Positions 30,214-40,347 are shown, numbered from the stretch's first letter. The stretch is DNA of 64,000 nt from UBA5972 sp964637875 (GCA_964637875.1 CAZWXK010000004.1:1-64000); one strand, 5' to 3'. The notes: generated from the sequence alone by a model not told the origin. Made by a program: numbers and translations.

Positions 30214-30438
30214 GTATGTCTGGATGGGATCAAAGCGGAACAATGGAAAAGATACCTGCCTGGTTGGAATGTTGTGACCCTGGATGAGGTGGCAATAAGA
30301 CAAACCGAAAACATCGGCAACCGCAAGGTCGGCATGTTGCCATTTTGGCACTGTTGCCGAATTCCCAACCGGAAGTAAGGGAAATTGCAAATATCATGAC
30401 CGCATTGTTGAGGCATTTCGGAAAACTGGGCGTGGAGC

Positions 30439-32166
30439 ATGGAAACCAACAAGGCAGCTTCGGAACTGCGCCGGTCCCTGCGGGCGAGCTGGCGGCTGTT
30501 TGCAAGCTCGTTTATCTTCAGCATGTTCGTGAATGCCCTGATGCTGACGGGCCCCATCTACATGTTGCAGGTCTATGACCGGGTCATCGGCAGCCGCTCG
30601 CGCGAGACGCTTTTCGCGCTGACGATTCTGGTGGCCTTTCTCTATCTCATGATGGGAATCCTGGATTATGCGCGGGGCCGGGTCATGGCGCGCGCCGGGG
30701 CGCGGTTTCAGGCGCTGCTCGACTACAGGGTGTTCTCGGCCGTGTTGCAACAGGCCGGTCTGGCAGCCGGGCGACTGGGCCCCAATACCGGTCTGCGAGA
30801 TCTGGAATCCGTCCAGAGGCTGTTCTCGTCACCGGCGCTGTTTGCGGTATTCGATGTGCCCTGGACGCCGATCTTTCTGCTGGGTATCTTCATCTTTCAC
30901 CCCTGGCTGGGTTATCTGGCCGTCGGTGGTGGGGTATTGCTGGTTTTCATCACCTTTCTTAACCAGATCATGACAAAGCGCGCGGTGGCGGCGGCCAACA
31001 TGGCAACCGCGCAGGCCGATCAGTTTGCCGATGCCGCCAGGGCCGAGGCCGAGCTGGTGCAAAGTCTGGGCATGCGCAACGCAATGTTTGATCGCTGGCT
31101 CAGGTTTCGTGCGCGGTCGCTTGACCAGACGATCCTGTCCTCGGACCTGACCGGCACCTTTTCCAGTGCCACCAAGACGCTGCGTCTGTTCCTGCAATCG
31201 GCGATGCTGGGTCTGGGGGCTTACCTGGTGCTGCGCAACGAACTGACGGCGGGCGCAATGATTGCAGGCTCGATCCTGCTGGGCCGCGCACTGGCCCCTA
31301 TCGAGATGGCAATAGGCCAGTGGCCGCTCGTGCAGCGCGCCCACACCGGCTGGAAGCGCCTTTCGGAACTGCTCGAGAAATCTCCGCAGGAAAGGCCCCG
31401 CACGCCGCTGCCTCCTCCGCGCGCCATACTGGATGTTCAGCAATTGACAGTCATTCCCCCGGGCGAGAAACACGCGGCGCTGAGGATGATGACATTCCGC
31501 CTCGAACCGGGAATGGCGCTGGGCGTCATCGGGCCCAGCGGGGCGGGAAAATCGACGCTTGCGCGCGCATTGACCGGCGTCTGGCCACCCGCTGGCGGCA
31601 AGATTCGCCTGGATGGCGCCGCGACCGACCAGTATGACCCCGATGTTCTGGGCAGTTACATGGGTTATCTGCCCCAGCGGGTGACCCTGTTCGACGGCAC
31701 GATTGCCGAGAACATCGCCCGCATGTCGGTCTCGCCGGATGCCGAGAAAGTGGTGGCCGCGGCCAAGCTGGCCGGAGCCCACGACATGATCCTGCATCTG
31801 CCGGATGGCTATGACACCAGGGTCAGTCCGATGGGTGGCCGCCTTTCCGGGGGGCAGATCCAGCGTGTCGGTCTGGCCCGCGCGTTGTATGGCGATCCGG
31901 TGATCCTGGTCCTGGACGAGCCCAACTCGAATCTCGATTCGATCGGTTCGGATGCCCTGAACAATGCCATTCGCGATCTCAAGAAACGTGGCAAGTCGGT
32001 CATCATCATGGCGCACCGCCCTGCGGCGATTGCCGAATGCGACCTCTTGCTGGTGATCGAAGACGGCATGCGGCGCGCCTTTGGCCCCCGCGACGAGGTG
32101 CTCAAGGCCCAGGTCCAGAATGCCGGGCAGGTGGTGCGTTCGATCAAACCCGAGGCCAAGGCATGA
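30439..32166 (+). CDS. Type I secretion ABC ATPase/permease (PrtD family)
   Basis: A 575-residue half-transporter: six-helix membrane domain (about 25-310) and an ATPase with Walker A GPSGAGKST (about 365), signature LSGGQIQR (about 469) and Walker B VILVLDEP. There is no C39 peptidase domain, as in PrtD/LapB-like exporters of RTX or metalloprotease substrates. It overlaps the membrane-fusion gene by four bases. Neither an outer-membrane TolC gene nor a Gly-rich RTX substrate is encoded next to it. Confidence 0.88.
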   Translation: METNKAASELRRSLRASWRLFASSFIFSMFVNALMLTGPIYMLQVYDRVIGSRSRETLFALTILVAFLYLMMGILDYARGRVMARAGARFQALLDYRVFSAVLQQAGLAAGRLGPNTGLRDLESVQRLFSSPALFAVFDVPWTPIFLLGIFIFHPWLGYLAVGGGVLLVFITFLNQIMTKRAVAAANMATAQADQFADAARAEAELVQSLGMRNAMFDRWLRFRARSLDQTILSSDLTGTFSSATKTLRLFLQSAMLGLGAYLVLRNELTAGAMIAGSILLGRALAPIEMAIGQWPLVQRAHTGWKRLSELLEKSPQERPRTPLPPPRAILDVQQLTVIPPGEKHAALRMMTFRLEPGMALGVIGPSGAGKSTLARALTGVWPPAGGKIRLDGAATDQYDPDVLGSYMGYLPQRVTLFDGTIAENIARMSVSPDAEKVVAAAKLAGAHDMILHLPDGYDTRVSPMGGRLSGGQIQRVGLARALYGDPVILVLDEPNSNLDSIGSDALNNAIRDLKKRGKSVIIMAHRPAAIAECDLLLVIEDGMRRAFGPRDEVLKAQVQNAGQVVRSIKPEAKA

Positions 32167-33500
32167 AGGCGATCGCCGGCCCCCCCGTTCCCGCTGCCGT
32201 GGCCAGGCCGCGTGGCTGGAAGGCGAATGTTCCCCTTGTCGCCGGCTATCTGGCGCTGGTCATCCTTGTCGTGGGTTTCGGCGGCTGGAGCGTGACGACC
32301 AGCATTTCCGGCGCGATCATCGCGCCAGGCCAGATTGTGGTCGAAAACAGCCGGCAGGTCATTCAGCACCCCGATGGCGGCGTGGTCGCCAAGGTCCTGG
32401 TCGAGGAGGGGGATCAGGTCAAGGCCGGGCAGGTTCTGGTGCGGCTTGACGATACGACCAAGCGTTCGGAGCTGGCCGTGATCGAAAACCAGTATTTCGA
32501 GCTGGTTGCCCGCCGTGGCCGCCTGGAGGCCGAGCGTGACGGCCGCGACAAGATCGTTTTCGATCCCATCGTCTTGAGGGCAGCCCACAACCGCCCCGAA
32601 ATCAGGGATCTGATCGAAGGGCAGAGGCGGCTGTTCGTGGCACGGCGCGAGTCGCTCTTGCGTGAAACCGAACAGATGCGCGAGAGGCGCGACCAGATTG
32701 CAGCACAGATTGATGGCCTGAAGGCCCAGTACGAGGCCCAGAGGAAACAGCGTGATCTGATCGCGCGCGATCTGGCCGATCAGCGCAGCCTGCTGGCCAA
32801 GGGGCTGGCCCAGGCCTCGCGCGTTTCCGCACTTGAACGCGAGGCCGCCCGGCTCGACGGCAGCATGGCCGAGATCAAGGCCTCGATCGCTCAGGCGGCC
32901 GGCCGTATGATCGAGGCGGATATCGGTATCCTGCGGCTGGGCACGCAGCGCCGCGAAGACGCCATTACCCGTCTGCGCGACCTTCGCTATCGCGAACTGG
33001 AACTGTCGGAAAAGCGTATCCTCCTGCTCGACACGCTGTCCCGGCTGGAAATCAGGGCCCCGGTTTCCGGGTCTGTCTATGGTCTGCAGATCAATGCCGA
33101 AAGGGCGGTGATTCGCCCGGCCGAGCCCCTGATGTATATCGTGCCCAGCGATCGCCCGCTTGTCATCAAGAGCCGCGTCAGCCCGCTGCATATCGACGAG
33201 GTACATGTCGGCCAGGAAGTCACCCTCAGATTTCCGGCCTTTTCGGCCCGAACCACCCCCGAGCTTTTCGGCAAGATCGTCAAGATTTCCGCCGATGCCT
33301 TTACCGACCAGGCCACGAAAACATCGTATTACATGGTTGAAATCACCCCGAATCCGGGCGAAATCGCACGTCTCGGCAAGGTCGAGCTGATGCCCGGGAT
33401 GCCTGTCGAAGGGTTCATCCGCACCGCTGCGCGGACGCCGCTTGTCTATCTCCTCAAACCGGTCACGGATTATTTTTCCAGGGCCTTCCGGGAAGAGTGA
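32163..33500 (+). CDS. Type I secretion membrane fusion protein (HlyD/PrtE family)
   Basis: A 445-residue HlyD-type adaptor: one TM helix (about 23-45), lipoyl/barrel-sandwich halves around GAIIAPGQIVVENSRQVIQH and LEIRAPVSGSVYGLQI, and a long coiled-coil hairpin (about 140-290) that bridges to the outer-membrane channel. It starts at ATG 32163, overlapping the ATPase, so both are co-translated. Confidence 0.88.
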   Translation: MKAIAGPPVPAAVARPRGWKANVPLVAGYLALVILVVGFGGWSVTTSISGAIIAPGQIVVENSRQVIQHPDGGVVAKVLVEEGDQVKAGQVLVRLDDTTKRSELAVIENQYFELVARRGRLEAERDGRDKIVFDPIVLRAAHNRPEIRDLIEGQRRLFVARRESLLRETEQMRERRDQIAAQIDGLKAQYEAQRKQRDLIARDLADQRSLLAKGLAQASRVSALEREAARLDGSMAEIKASIAQAAGRMIEADIGILRLGTQRREDAITRLRDLRYRELELSEKRILLLDTLSRLEIRAPVSGSVYGLQINAERAVIRPAEPLMYIVPSDRPLVIKSRVSPLHIDEVHVGQEVTLRFPAFSARTTPELFGKIVKISADAFTDQATKTSYYMVEITPNPGEIARLGKVELMPGMPVEGFIRTAARTPLVYLLKPVTDYFSRAFREE

Positions 33501-33572
33501 ATTTCGGGTTTTCTTGGCGCGGATTCGGCGCTAGCGTCCAGCCGTCACGACATTGTTCAGAGGGGACCGGCC

Positions 33573-34037
33573 ATGACCGGAAAGATCGAATCCAGACTTG
33601 CCGAACTGGGGCTGCAACTGCCCGAGGCACCAGCGCCCGCGGGAAACTATGTTCCATATGTCATTGCTGGCGAACTGGTATTCGTGTCGGGCCAGGTTCC
33701 CAAGGCCGGGGACGGGTTGATCGTCGGCAAGCTGGGCGACGACATGACCGTCGAACAGGGCCAGGAGGCCGCCCGCCTTTGCGCGCTGCATCTGCTGGGT
33801 CAGGTAAAGCTGGCCTGCGGGGGTGATCTCGACCGTCTGGTGCGGGTGGTGCGACTGGGCGGTTTCGTCAATGCCACCCCCGATTTCGGCGATCACCCGG
33901 CAGTCATCAATGGTGCCTCCGACCTGTTTGGCGAGGTTCTGGGAGAAGCCGGCCGACACGCCCGCGCCGCGGTCGGGAGCGCGTCACTTCCCTTTGGTGT
34001 GGCGGTCGAGGTCGAAGGGGTATTTCAGATAAGATGA
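33573..34037 (+). CDS. RidA-family protein
   Basis: A 154-residue member of the RidA/YjgF superfamily, which hydrolyses reactive enamine/imine products of PLP enzymes. Recognisable are ELVFVSGQVP, LGGFVNATPDFGDHP and SLPFGVAVEVEGVF. It lies somewhat outside canonical RidA, as the C-terminal arginine region (usually RxxxxV near 105) is altered, so imine deaminase activity is uncertain. The stop overlaps the next ATG by four bases. Confidence 0.78.
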   Translation: MTGKIESRLAELGLQLPEAPAPAGNYVPYVIAGELVFVSGQVPKAGDGLIVGKLGDDMTVEQGQEAARLCALHLLGQVKLACGGDLDRLVRVVRLGGFVNATPDFGDHPAVINGASDLFGEVLGEAGRHARAAVGSASLPFGVAVEVEGVFQIR

Positions 34038-34789
34038 CACCGCTTTCGCCGGAATTCCTGAAGCGCCCCCTTGCCCATCGGGGGCTGCATGACAGGGCCG
34101 TCATGGCCGAGGAAAACTCGGTCTCGGCCTTCAGGCGGGCGATCGAGCACGGTTATGGTATCGAGCTCGACGTGCGCCCGTCGGCCGAGGGCCGCGCGAT
34201 GGTCTTTCACGATGCGGATCTCGGGCGCATGACGGGCGAAACCGGTGTCTTGTCCGAGATTCCCGCGCGCGAGCTGGGGCAGATAAGGCTGGGCAAGGGG
34301 GGGGATTCGATCCCGACCTTGCAAGAGGTTCTCAGACTGGTCGCCGGGCGGGTGCCGGTGCTTGTGGAAATCAAGGATCCCGACAACACCCTGAGCGCCG
34401 AGGGCAGCGCCGTGGACGAAGATGTCGCCCGCGTGCTGGCCCTTTACGAGGGGCCGGTTGCAGTGATGTCGTTCAATCCCAATACCGTTGCCGAGGTGCA
34501 TCGTCTGGCCCCCGATATTGCAATCGGTCTGGTCACCTGCGATTTCCCCGATCTCTACTGGCCCCATGTGACAGGGACGCGGCGCGCAGAGCTGGCCAGC
34601 CTGGACTCGGTCGAACGTATCGGCGCCAGCTTCATTTCCCATGACCGCACCGATCTGCACAATCCCCGCATCAGCCGGATAAAGCGGGCGGGTCTGCCGG
34701 TGCTGAGCTGGACGATCCGCAGTCGCGCACAGGAAATCGAAGCGCGCAAGATAGCCGACAATATCACCTTCGAGGGATATCTGGCCTGA
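34034..34789 (+). CDS. Glycerophosphodiester phosphodiesterase
   Basis: A 251-residue GDPD TIM-barrel enzyme that splits glycerophosphodiesters into glycerol-3-phosphate and an alcohol. Catalytic and metal-binding motifs are complete: AHRGLHD, EENSVSAF, GIELDVRPSAEG and VFHDADL (general-acid histidine). No signal peptide, so cytoplasmic. Starts within the end of the RidA gene. Confidence 0.88.
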   Translation: MTPLSPEFLKRPLAHRGLHDRAVMAEENSVSAFRRAIEHGYGIELDVRPSAEGRAMVFHDADLGRMTGETGVLSEIPARELGQIRLGKGGDSIPTLQEVLRLVAGRVPVLVEIKDPDNTLSAEGSAVDEDVARVLALYEGPVAVMSFNPNTVAEVHRLAPDIAIGLVTCDFPDLYWPHVTGTRRAELASLDSVERIGASFISHDRTDLHNPRISRIKRAGLPVLSWTIRSRAQEIEARKIADNITFEGYLA

Positions 34790-34861
34790 AAACGGGCCGG
34801 GTTGCGAGAGGCCGTCTCTGCGGGCTTGGCAAGAGGCCATCTTTGTGCCTGACTGTCCGGG

Positions 34862-36067
34862 ATGAACGAACGGAACAAACAGGACGAACAGAACAAACAG
34901 GACGAGCTGGAAATCACCGTGCTCGGCGGCATGGATGGCGTCGCCGCCAGCGAATGGGACGATCTGGCCAATCCCGGGCGCGGCACGGCGGGGGATCCGT
35001 TCACGACCCACAGGTTCCTGCGCGCGCTCGAGGCCAGCGGCTCGGTCGGCCCCGGTACCGGCTGGCGGCCCTGCCATCTGCTGGTGCGGGCATCGGACCG
35101 CGCCGTTGCGGCAATGCCGCTGTATCTCAAGTCAAACAGCCTGGGGGAATATGTCTTTGATCATGGATGGGCACATGCCTATGAATCGGCCGGCGGAAGA
35201 TATTATCCCAAGCTCCAGTCGGCGGTGCCATTCACCCCGGTGACGGGGCGGCGTTTCCTGGTTGCCCCTGGATGCGAGGCGGCAGGCCGCGCGGCTCTTG
35301 TTCAGGGGTGCCTCGATCTGGTCCGCCGTAACCGGCTGTCATCCTTTCATGTGACCTTCTGCACCGCGCAAGAGGCCGAGGCGGGCCAGGCTCTGGGCCT
35401 GATGCACCGTATCGGCGAACAATTCCATTGGCTCAACGCGGGCTATGACAGCTTTGACAGTTTTCTTGCGCGTCTGTCCTCGCGAAAACGCAAGGCGATT
35501 CGCAAGGAGCGGGCCCGGGCGCGGGCCTTTGGCGGAACCATTCACCAGCTTACCGGCGACGATATTCGGCCCGAGCACTGGGATGCAGTCTGGACCTTTT
35601 ACCAGAATACCGGGGCACGAAAATGGGGCAGGCCCTATCTGACGAGGGACTTCTTTGATCTTCTGCACGAAACCATGCGCGACGACGTGTTGCTGGTCAT
35701 GTGCCGGCGCGACGGGCGCTGGGTGGCTGGCGCCATGAACCTGATCGGGCGCGATACCCTGTTCGGGCGCTACTGGGGCGCGACGGAACACCACCCCTTC
35801 CTGCATTTCGAGACCTGTTATTATCAGGCAATCGATTTTGCCATTGCGGCAGGGCTGAACCGTGTCGAGGCCGGCGCCCAGGGCGCGCACAAGCTCGCCC
35901 GTGGCTACATGCCGGTTGCGACTCACTCGCTTCACTGGGTCGCGGATCGGGGTTTTGCCCGCGCCGTTGCCCAGTTTCTGAAAGACGAGCGCGAGGCGGT
36001 GGATGACGAGATCGAGATAATGACCAGCTATGGCCCCTTCAGGCGGGGCGAGGAGGACCATGAATGA
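34862..36067 (+). CDS. FemAB-like GNAT acyltransferase (PF04339-type)
   Basis: A 401-residue protein of the COG3146/PF04339 group, related to FemAB and GNAT acyltransferases. Motifs seen are LSSRKRKAIRKERARAR and the C-terminal FGRYWGATEHHPFLHFETCY with HKLARGYMPV. The first residues hold a small repeat (ERNKQDEQNKQDE), coming from a DNA duplication at the start. Substrate unknown. It overlaps phhB by four bases. Confidence 0.75.
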   Translation: MNERNKQDEQNKQDELEITVLGGMDGVAASEWDDLANPGRGTAGDPFTTHRFLRALEASGSVGPGTGWRPCHLLVRASDRAVAAMPLYLKSNSLGEYVFDHGWAHAYESAGGRYYPKLQSAVPFTPVTGRRFLVAPGCEAAGRAALVQGCLDLVRRNRLSSFHVTFCTAQEAEAGQALGLMHRIGEQFHWLNAGYDSFDSFLARLSSRKRKAIRKERARARAFGGTIHQLTGDDIRPEHWDAVWTFYQNTGARKWGRPYLTRDFFDLLHETMRDDVLLVMCRRDGRWVAGAMNLIGRDTLFGRYWGATEHHPFLHFETCYYQAIDFAIAAGLNRVEAGAQGAHKLARGYMPVATHSLHWVADRGFARAVAQFLKDEREAVDDEIEIMTSYGPFRRGEEDHE

Positions 36068-36360
36068 GTGACCAGCTGACCGAACGTGACCGCGAGACCG
36101 AGCTCGCCCCCCTCTTGCAGGCGGGATGGGAAATGGTCGAGGGGCGCGACGCGATCCGCAAGACCTTTGAATTCAAGAGTTTCATCGACGCCTGGGGCTG
36201 GATGACCCGGGTCGCAATCTGGGCCGAGAAATGGAGCCATCACCCCGAATGGTTCAATGTCTACAACCGGGTCGAGGTCACCTTGACCAGCCATGACGTT
36301 GACGGTCTGTCGCTGCGTGACGTGCGCCTTGCTCGCAAGATGGATCGCCTGCCCGGGTGA
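36064..36360 (+). CDS. phhB: Pterin-4a-carbinolamine dehydratase
   Basis: A 98-residue PCD/DCoH protein that dehydrates the carbinolamine left by aromatic amino acid hydroxylases to recycle tetrahydropterin. The family signature HHPEWFNVYNRVEVTLTSHD is present with the catalytic His pair. No phenylalanine hydroxylase gene is nearby, so a molybdopterin-linked or general role is also possible. Confidence 0.88.
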   Translation: MSDQLTERDRETELAPLLQAGWEMVEGRDAIRKTFEFKSFIDAWGWMTRVAIWAEKWSHHPEWFNVYNRVEVTLTSHDVDGLSLRDVRLARKMDRLPG

Positions 36361-36452
36361 AACCATCTGCCGTGCTTTCCGCCTTGGCGTTTCACCGTCA
36401 ACCGCTATAGGCTTGGGTCGCGGATTTCAGCAATGACGGGCAGGAACAGCTT

Positions 36453-37661
36453 ATGACGGAAATCGTGGTTGTCGGGGCAGGGCAGGCGGGTGCATCGCTG
36501 GTGGCCAGGCTGCGCGTGCTGGGTTTTGACGGCGGGATCACCCTGATCGGCGATGAACCCGTGCCGCCCTATCAGCGCCCGCCGCTTTCCAAGAAATATC
36601 TGCTGGGCGAGATGGATCTTGAGCGGCTGTATCTGCGGCCCGAAAGTTTCTACGGCGACAACGACATCACCCTGCGCACGGGCACGCGGGTTGAAGCCAT
36701 CGACCCCGATCGGCAGGTGCTGCGGATAGCGGGCGGGGAGATGCCCTTTGACGAGCTGGTGCTGACCACCGGATCGACCCCGCGCCGTCTGCCGGCGGCC
36801 ATCGGCGGCGATCTTGAGGGGGTTTATGTCGTGCGCACGCTTGCCGATGTCGATGCCATGGCGCCCGAATTTGCGCCGGGGCGGCGGTTGCTGGTGGTGG
36901 GCGGCGGTTATATCGGGCTCGAGGCCGCGGCGGTGGCCGCGCTCAAGGGGCTGCATGTCGTGCTGGTCGAGGCGGCCGCGCGCATCCTGCAACGTGTCGC
37001 CGCGCCCGAGACTGCGGATTTCTTTCGCGAATTGCACCAGGCGCACGGTGTCGATATCCGCGAGGGTGTCGGCCTTGCGCGCCTGACGGGCGATGGCAGG
37101 GTGGATGGCGCCGAGCTGAGCGATGGCAGCACGGTCGGCGCCGATTTCGTGATCGTCGGGATCGGGATCACGCCCGCGACCGATCTGGCCGAGGCGGCCG
37201 GCCTGAAGATCGACAACGGCATCTGGACCGACGCACAGGGCCGCACCAGCGCGCCCCATGTCTGGGGGGCGGGCGATTGCGCCTCGTTTCCCTGGCAGGG
37301 TGGGCGGTTGCGGCTGGAATCCGTGCCCAATGCCATCGACCACGCCGAATGCGTCGCCGAAAACCTGCTGGGTGCAGGCAAGCCCTATGTCGCCAGGCCG
37401 TGGTTCTGGTCGGACCAGTATGATGTCAAGCTGCAGATCGCCGGCCTGAATACGGGCTATGACGATATCGTTACACGCAAGGGCGAGACGGGCCAGTCGG
37501 TCTGGTATTACCGGGGCGATCACCTGCTGGCAGTGGATGCCATGAATGACCCGCGCGCCTACATGATCGGCAAGCGGCTGATCGAGGCCGGGCGCAGCGC
37601 CGACAAGGCCGTGGTGGCCGATGCGGGTTGCGATCTGAAATCGCTGATGAAACCCTCCTGA
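36453..37661 (+). CDS. NAD(P)H-dependent ferredoxin/rubredoxin-type FAD reductase
   Basis: A 402-residue two-dinucleotide-fold flavoprotein: FAD site VVVGAGQAGASLV at the start, NAD(P) site LLVVGGGYIGLEAAA near 150, FAD-binding VWGAGDCASFPW, and a C-terminal reductase domain with FWSDQYDVKLQIAGL. It belongs to the rhodocoxin/putidaredoxin reductase group that feeds [2Fe-2S] ferredoxins and P450s. No partner ferredoxin is next to it. Confidence 0.85.
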   Translation: MTEIVVVGAGQAGASLVARLRVLGFDGGITLIGDEPVPPYQRPPLSKKYLLGEMDLERLYLRPESFYGDNDITLRTGTRVEAIDPDRQVLRIAGGEMPFDELVLTTGSTPRRLPAAIGGDLEGVYVVRTLADVDAMAPEFAPGRRLLVVGGGYIGLEAAAVAALKGLHVVLVEAAARILQRVAAPETADFFRELHQAHGVDIREGVGLARLTGDGRVDGAELSDGSTVGADFVIVGIGITPATDLAEAAGLKIDNGIWTDAQGRTSAPHVWGAGDCASFPWQGGRLRLESVPNAIDHAECVAENLLGAGKPYVARPWFWSDQYDVKLQIAGLNTGYDDIVTRKGETGQSVWYYRGDHLLAVDAMNDPRAYMIGKRLIEAGRSADKAVVADAGCDLKSLMKPS

Positions 37662-37662
37662 C

Positions 37663-38229
37663 ATGCGCATCATCGGGGGCAGATATCGCGGGCTGCGGCT
37701 GGCCTCGGTGGGCAAGGGGGATGGGGCGGCGCATCTGCGGCCCACCACCGACCGGGTGCGCGAAAGCATCTTCAACCTGCTGGTCAATGGCGGCCGGGGC
37801 AATGTGATCGCGGATGCGCGGGTGCTGGATGTCTTTGCCGGCACCGGTGCGCTGGGGCTTGAGGCGCTGAGCCGCGGGGCGGGTTCGGTTCTGTTCATGG
37901 ATACGGGCCGCAAGGCGTTGGCTTTGATTGCGCAGAACATCGCGCTGTGCAGGGCTGACGAGGTGGCGCAGGTGATACGGCGCGATGCCACGCGCCCGGG
38001 CAGGAACGAAGATGCGCCTTTCGATCTGCTGTTCCTCGACCCGCCTTACGGCAAGGGGCTGGGGGAAAAGGCGCTGGCGGCGCTGGCCCTGGGCGCGTGG
38101 CTGAAAGCTGGCGCGGTCGTGATGTGGGAAGAGGCTGCGCGCCAGCAACCGCCCGCCGGTTTCACCCTGCAAGACGCGCGCCGATATGGCGACACATGGG
38201 TGCATCTGTTGCGGTTTGACGGTATCTGA
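37663..38229 (+). CDS. rsmD: 16S rRNA (guanine966-N2)-methyltransferase RsmD
   Basis: A 188-residue SAM methyltransferase. It shows MRIIGGRYRGLRL at the start, RPTTDRVRESIFNLL, SAM motif DVFAGTGALGLEALSRGA and catalytic LDPPYGKGL (NPPY-type). It modifies G966 in the 30S subunit. Begins one base after the preceding stop, so likely co-transcribed. Confidence 0.9.
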   Translation: MRIIGGRYRGLRLASVGKGDGAAHLRPTTDRVRESIFNLLVNGGRGNVIADARVLDVFAGTGALGLEALSRGAGSVLFMDTGRKALALIAQNIALCRADEVAQVIRRDATRPGRNEDAPFDLLFLDPPYGKGLGEKALAALALGAWLKAGAVVMWEEAARQQPPAGFTLQDARRYGDTWVHLLRFDGI

Positions 38230-38277
38230 CCAATCACGCCCTTGCCCGCCGATTCCCGATATGTGAATGTCCGCCGC

Positions 38278-40347
38278 ATGCAGCCAGGGACAAGCCGAAC
38301 CAACGTGAGCAACCTCGACGACCTTCTTCATTCCGTCTTCGGTTTCGACCATTTCCGCCCTGGCCAGCGCGAAATTGTCGAGGCCGTCAGCCAGGGTCGC
38401 AACGTGCTGGCGATCATGCCCACGGGTGGGGGCAAGTCGCTGTGCTATCAGCTGCCGGCACTGGCACGCGAGGGGGTGACGGTGGTGATCTCGCCGCTGA
38501 TTGCCCTGATGCGCGACCAGGTGCGCGCCCTGCGCGAGCTGGGCGTCAATGCAGGCGCCCTGACCAGCGGCAATACCGACGAGGAAACCGAGGAACTGTT
38601 TCAGGCGCTGGATGATGGCAGTTTGCGCCTGCTCTATATCGCGCCCGAGCGTCTGGCAAACCCCGGTACCGAGCGCCTGTTGCGGCGGGCGAACACGACA
38701 TTGCTGGCCGTGGACGAGGCCCATTGCGTCAGCCAGTGGGGCCATGATTTCCGCCCCGATTACCTGCGGATCGGGGATCTGCGCCGCCGTCTTGGCCTGC
38801 CGCTTGCGGCCTTTACTGCCACTGCCGATACCGAAACCCGGGCCGAGATCGTCACCCGCCTGTTTGACGGGATCGCTCCCGAAACCTTTCTGCGCGGCTT
38901 TGACCGCCCCAACATCACGCTGGCCTTTCAGCCCAAGAACAAGCCGCGCGAGCAGATCCTTGCCTTTGCCGGGGCGCGCAAGGGCCAGTCGGGCATTGTC
39001 TATTGCGCAACCCGCGCCCGTACCGAAACCCTGGCACGCGCCCTGTCCGATGCGGGGCACAACGCGGTTGCCTATCATGCGGGGCTGGAGGCCGCGGACA
39101 GGCGGATCGTCGAAAGCCGCTTCAGCCGGGAAGACGGGCTGATCGTGGTCGCCACGGTCGCCTTTGGCATGGGCGTGGACAAGCCCGATATCCGCTGGGT
39201 GGCCCATTCAGATCTGCCCAAATCCATCGAAGCCTATTATCAGGAAATCGGCCGCGCGGGCCGCGACGGGGCGCCCGCCGACACGCTGACGCTATATGGC
39301 GCCGATGACATCCGCCTGCGCCGCGCCCAGATCGACGAGGGCCTCGCGCCCCCCGAACGCAAAGAGGCCGATCACGCCCGCCTGAACGCCCTGCTGGGCC
39401 TGGCCGAGGCACGCCACTGCCGCCGACGGGTGCTGCTGCGCTATTTCGGCGAGGAAATCGACGCTTGCGGCAATTGCGACCTTTGCGCCGACCCGCCCGA
39501 GCTGTTTGACGGCACCGAACCCGTGCGCAAGGCGCTGTCGGCCATCCTGCGCACCGAACAGCAGTTTGGTGCGGGCTATCTGATCGACCTGCTGCGCGGG
39601 GTTGCCAGTGACCGCATCCGCGCCCGTGGCCATGACAGCCTGCCCACCTTTGGCGTCGGGGCGGATCTGAGCAAGGGCGAATGGCAGGCCATATTCCGCC
39701 AGATGATGGGTTACGACCTGATCCGCCCCGACGCCGCCCGCCACGGCGCCCTGCGCATGACGCAGGCCGCGCGCCCCATCCTGCGCGGCGAGCACAAGAT
39801 CGAGCTGCGCCGCGACACGATCAAGGCAACCCCGACCCGCGCCACCCCCCGCGCGCTGGTTGCCGAGGAGGACGAACCACTGCTTGCCGCGCTCAAGGCA
39901 AAGCGCCGCGAGTTGGCCGAGGCGATGAAGGCGCCGGCCTATGTGGTCTTTCCCGACCGCACATTGATCGAGATGGCCAGCCTGCGGCCTGCAACGCTGG
40001 ACGAATTTGCCCGCCTCAACGGGGTGGGGGCGAAAAAGCTGGAAAAATACGGGGACGCCTTTCTTGGGGTCGTCAATGGCGCGCCTCCGCCCGATCTGCA
40101 CCCCGCCCGGCGCAGGCTGGCAGGCAGTGCGGGCGGCAGCCTGTTCGACCGGCTGCAAGAGGCGCAGATCGCGCTGGCCCGCGGCGAGGAGGGCACCGGC
40201 AAGCCGATGAGCTGCACCAGCCGCGAACTGGCCCGCCTTGCGGCGCAACGCCCCGATGACATTGCCGCCATCGCCCGCATACTGGGCGATGCGCGGGCCG
40301 AAAGATTCGGCCCGCGTTTCATGGAAATTCTGACCAGCGGGGAATGA
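38278..40347 (+). CDS. recQ: ATP-dependent DNA helicase RecQ
   Basis: A 689-residue RecQ helicase. Walker A IMPTGGGKSLCYQLPAL and DEAH box (AVDEAHCVSQWGHDF), helicase C motifs (VATVAFGMGVDKPDIRW; YYQEIGRAGRDG), zinc-binding RQC cysteines (CRRRVLLRYFGEEIDACGNC), then an HRDC domain near 530-610 (RTLIEMASLRPATLDEFARL). ATG 38278 (MQPGTSR) is chosen over an upstream TTG at 38242. Works in recombination and fork repair. Confidence 0.92.
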   Translation: MQPGTSRTNVSNLDDLLHSVFGFDHFRPGQREIVEAVSQGRNVLAIMPTGGGKSLCYQLPALAREGVTVVISPLIALMRDQVRALRELGVNAGALTSGNTDEETEELFQALDDGSLRLLYIAPERLANPGTERLLRRANTTLLAVDEAHCVSQWGHDFRPDYLRIGDLRRRLGLPLAAFTATADTETRAEIVTRLFDGIAPETFLRGFDRPNITLAFQPKNKPREQILAFAGARKGQSGIVYCATRARTETLARALSDAGHNAVAYHAGLEAADRRIVESRFSREDGLIVVATVAFGMGVDKPDIRWVAHSDLPKSIEAYYQEIGRAGRDGAPADTLTLYGADDIRLRRAQIDEGLAPPERKEADHARLNALLGLAEARHCRRRVLLRYFGEEIDACGNCDLCADPPELFDGTEPVRKALSAILRTEQQFGAGYLIDLLRGVASDRIRARGHDSLPTFGVGADLSKGEWQAIFRQMMGYDLIRPDAARHGALRMTQAARPILRGEHKIELRRDTIKATPTRATPRALVAEEDEPLLAALKAKRRELAEAMKAPAYVVFPDRTLIEMASLRPATLDEFARLNGVGAKKLEKYGDAFLGVVNGAPPPDLHPARRRLAGSAGGSLFDRLQEAQIALARGEEGTGKPMSCTSRELARLAAQRPDDIAAIARILGDARAERFGPRFMEILTSGE

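Noticed and set aside
37471..39207. Minus-strand 578-codon frame opposite the reductase, rsmD and recQ
   Set aside because: Spans three well-supported plus-strand genes and shows no recognisable domain.
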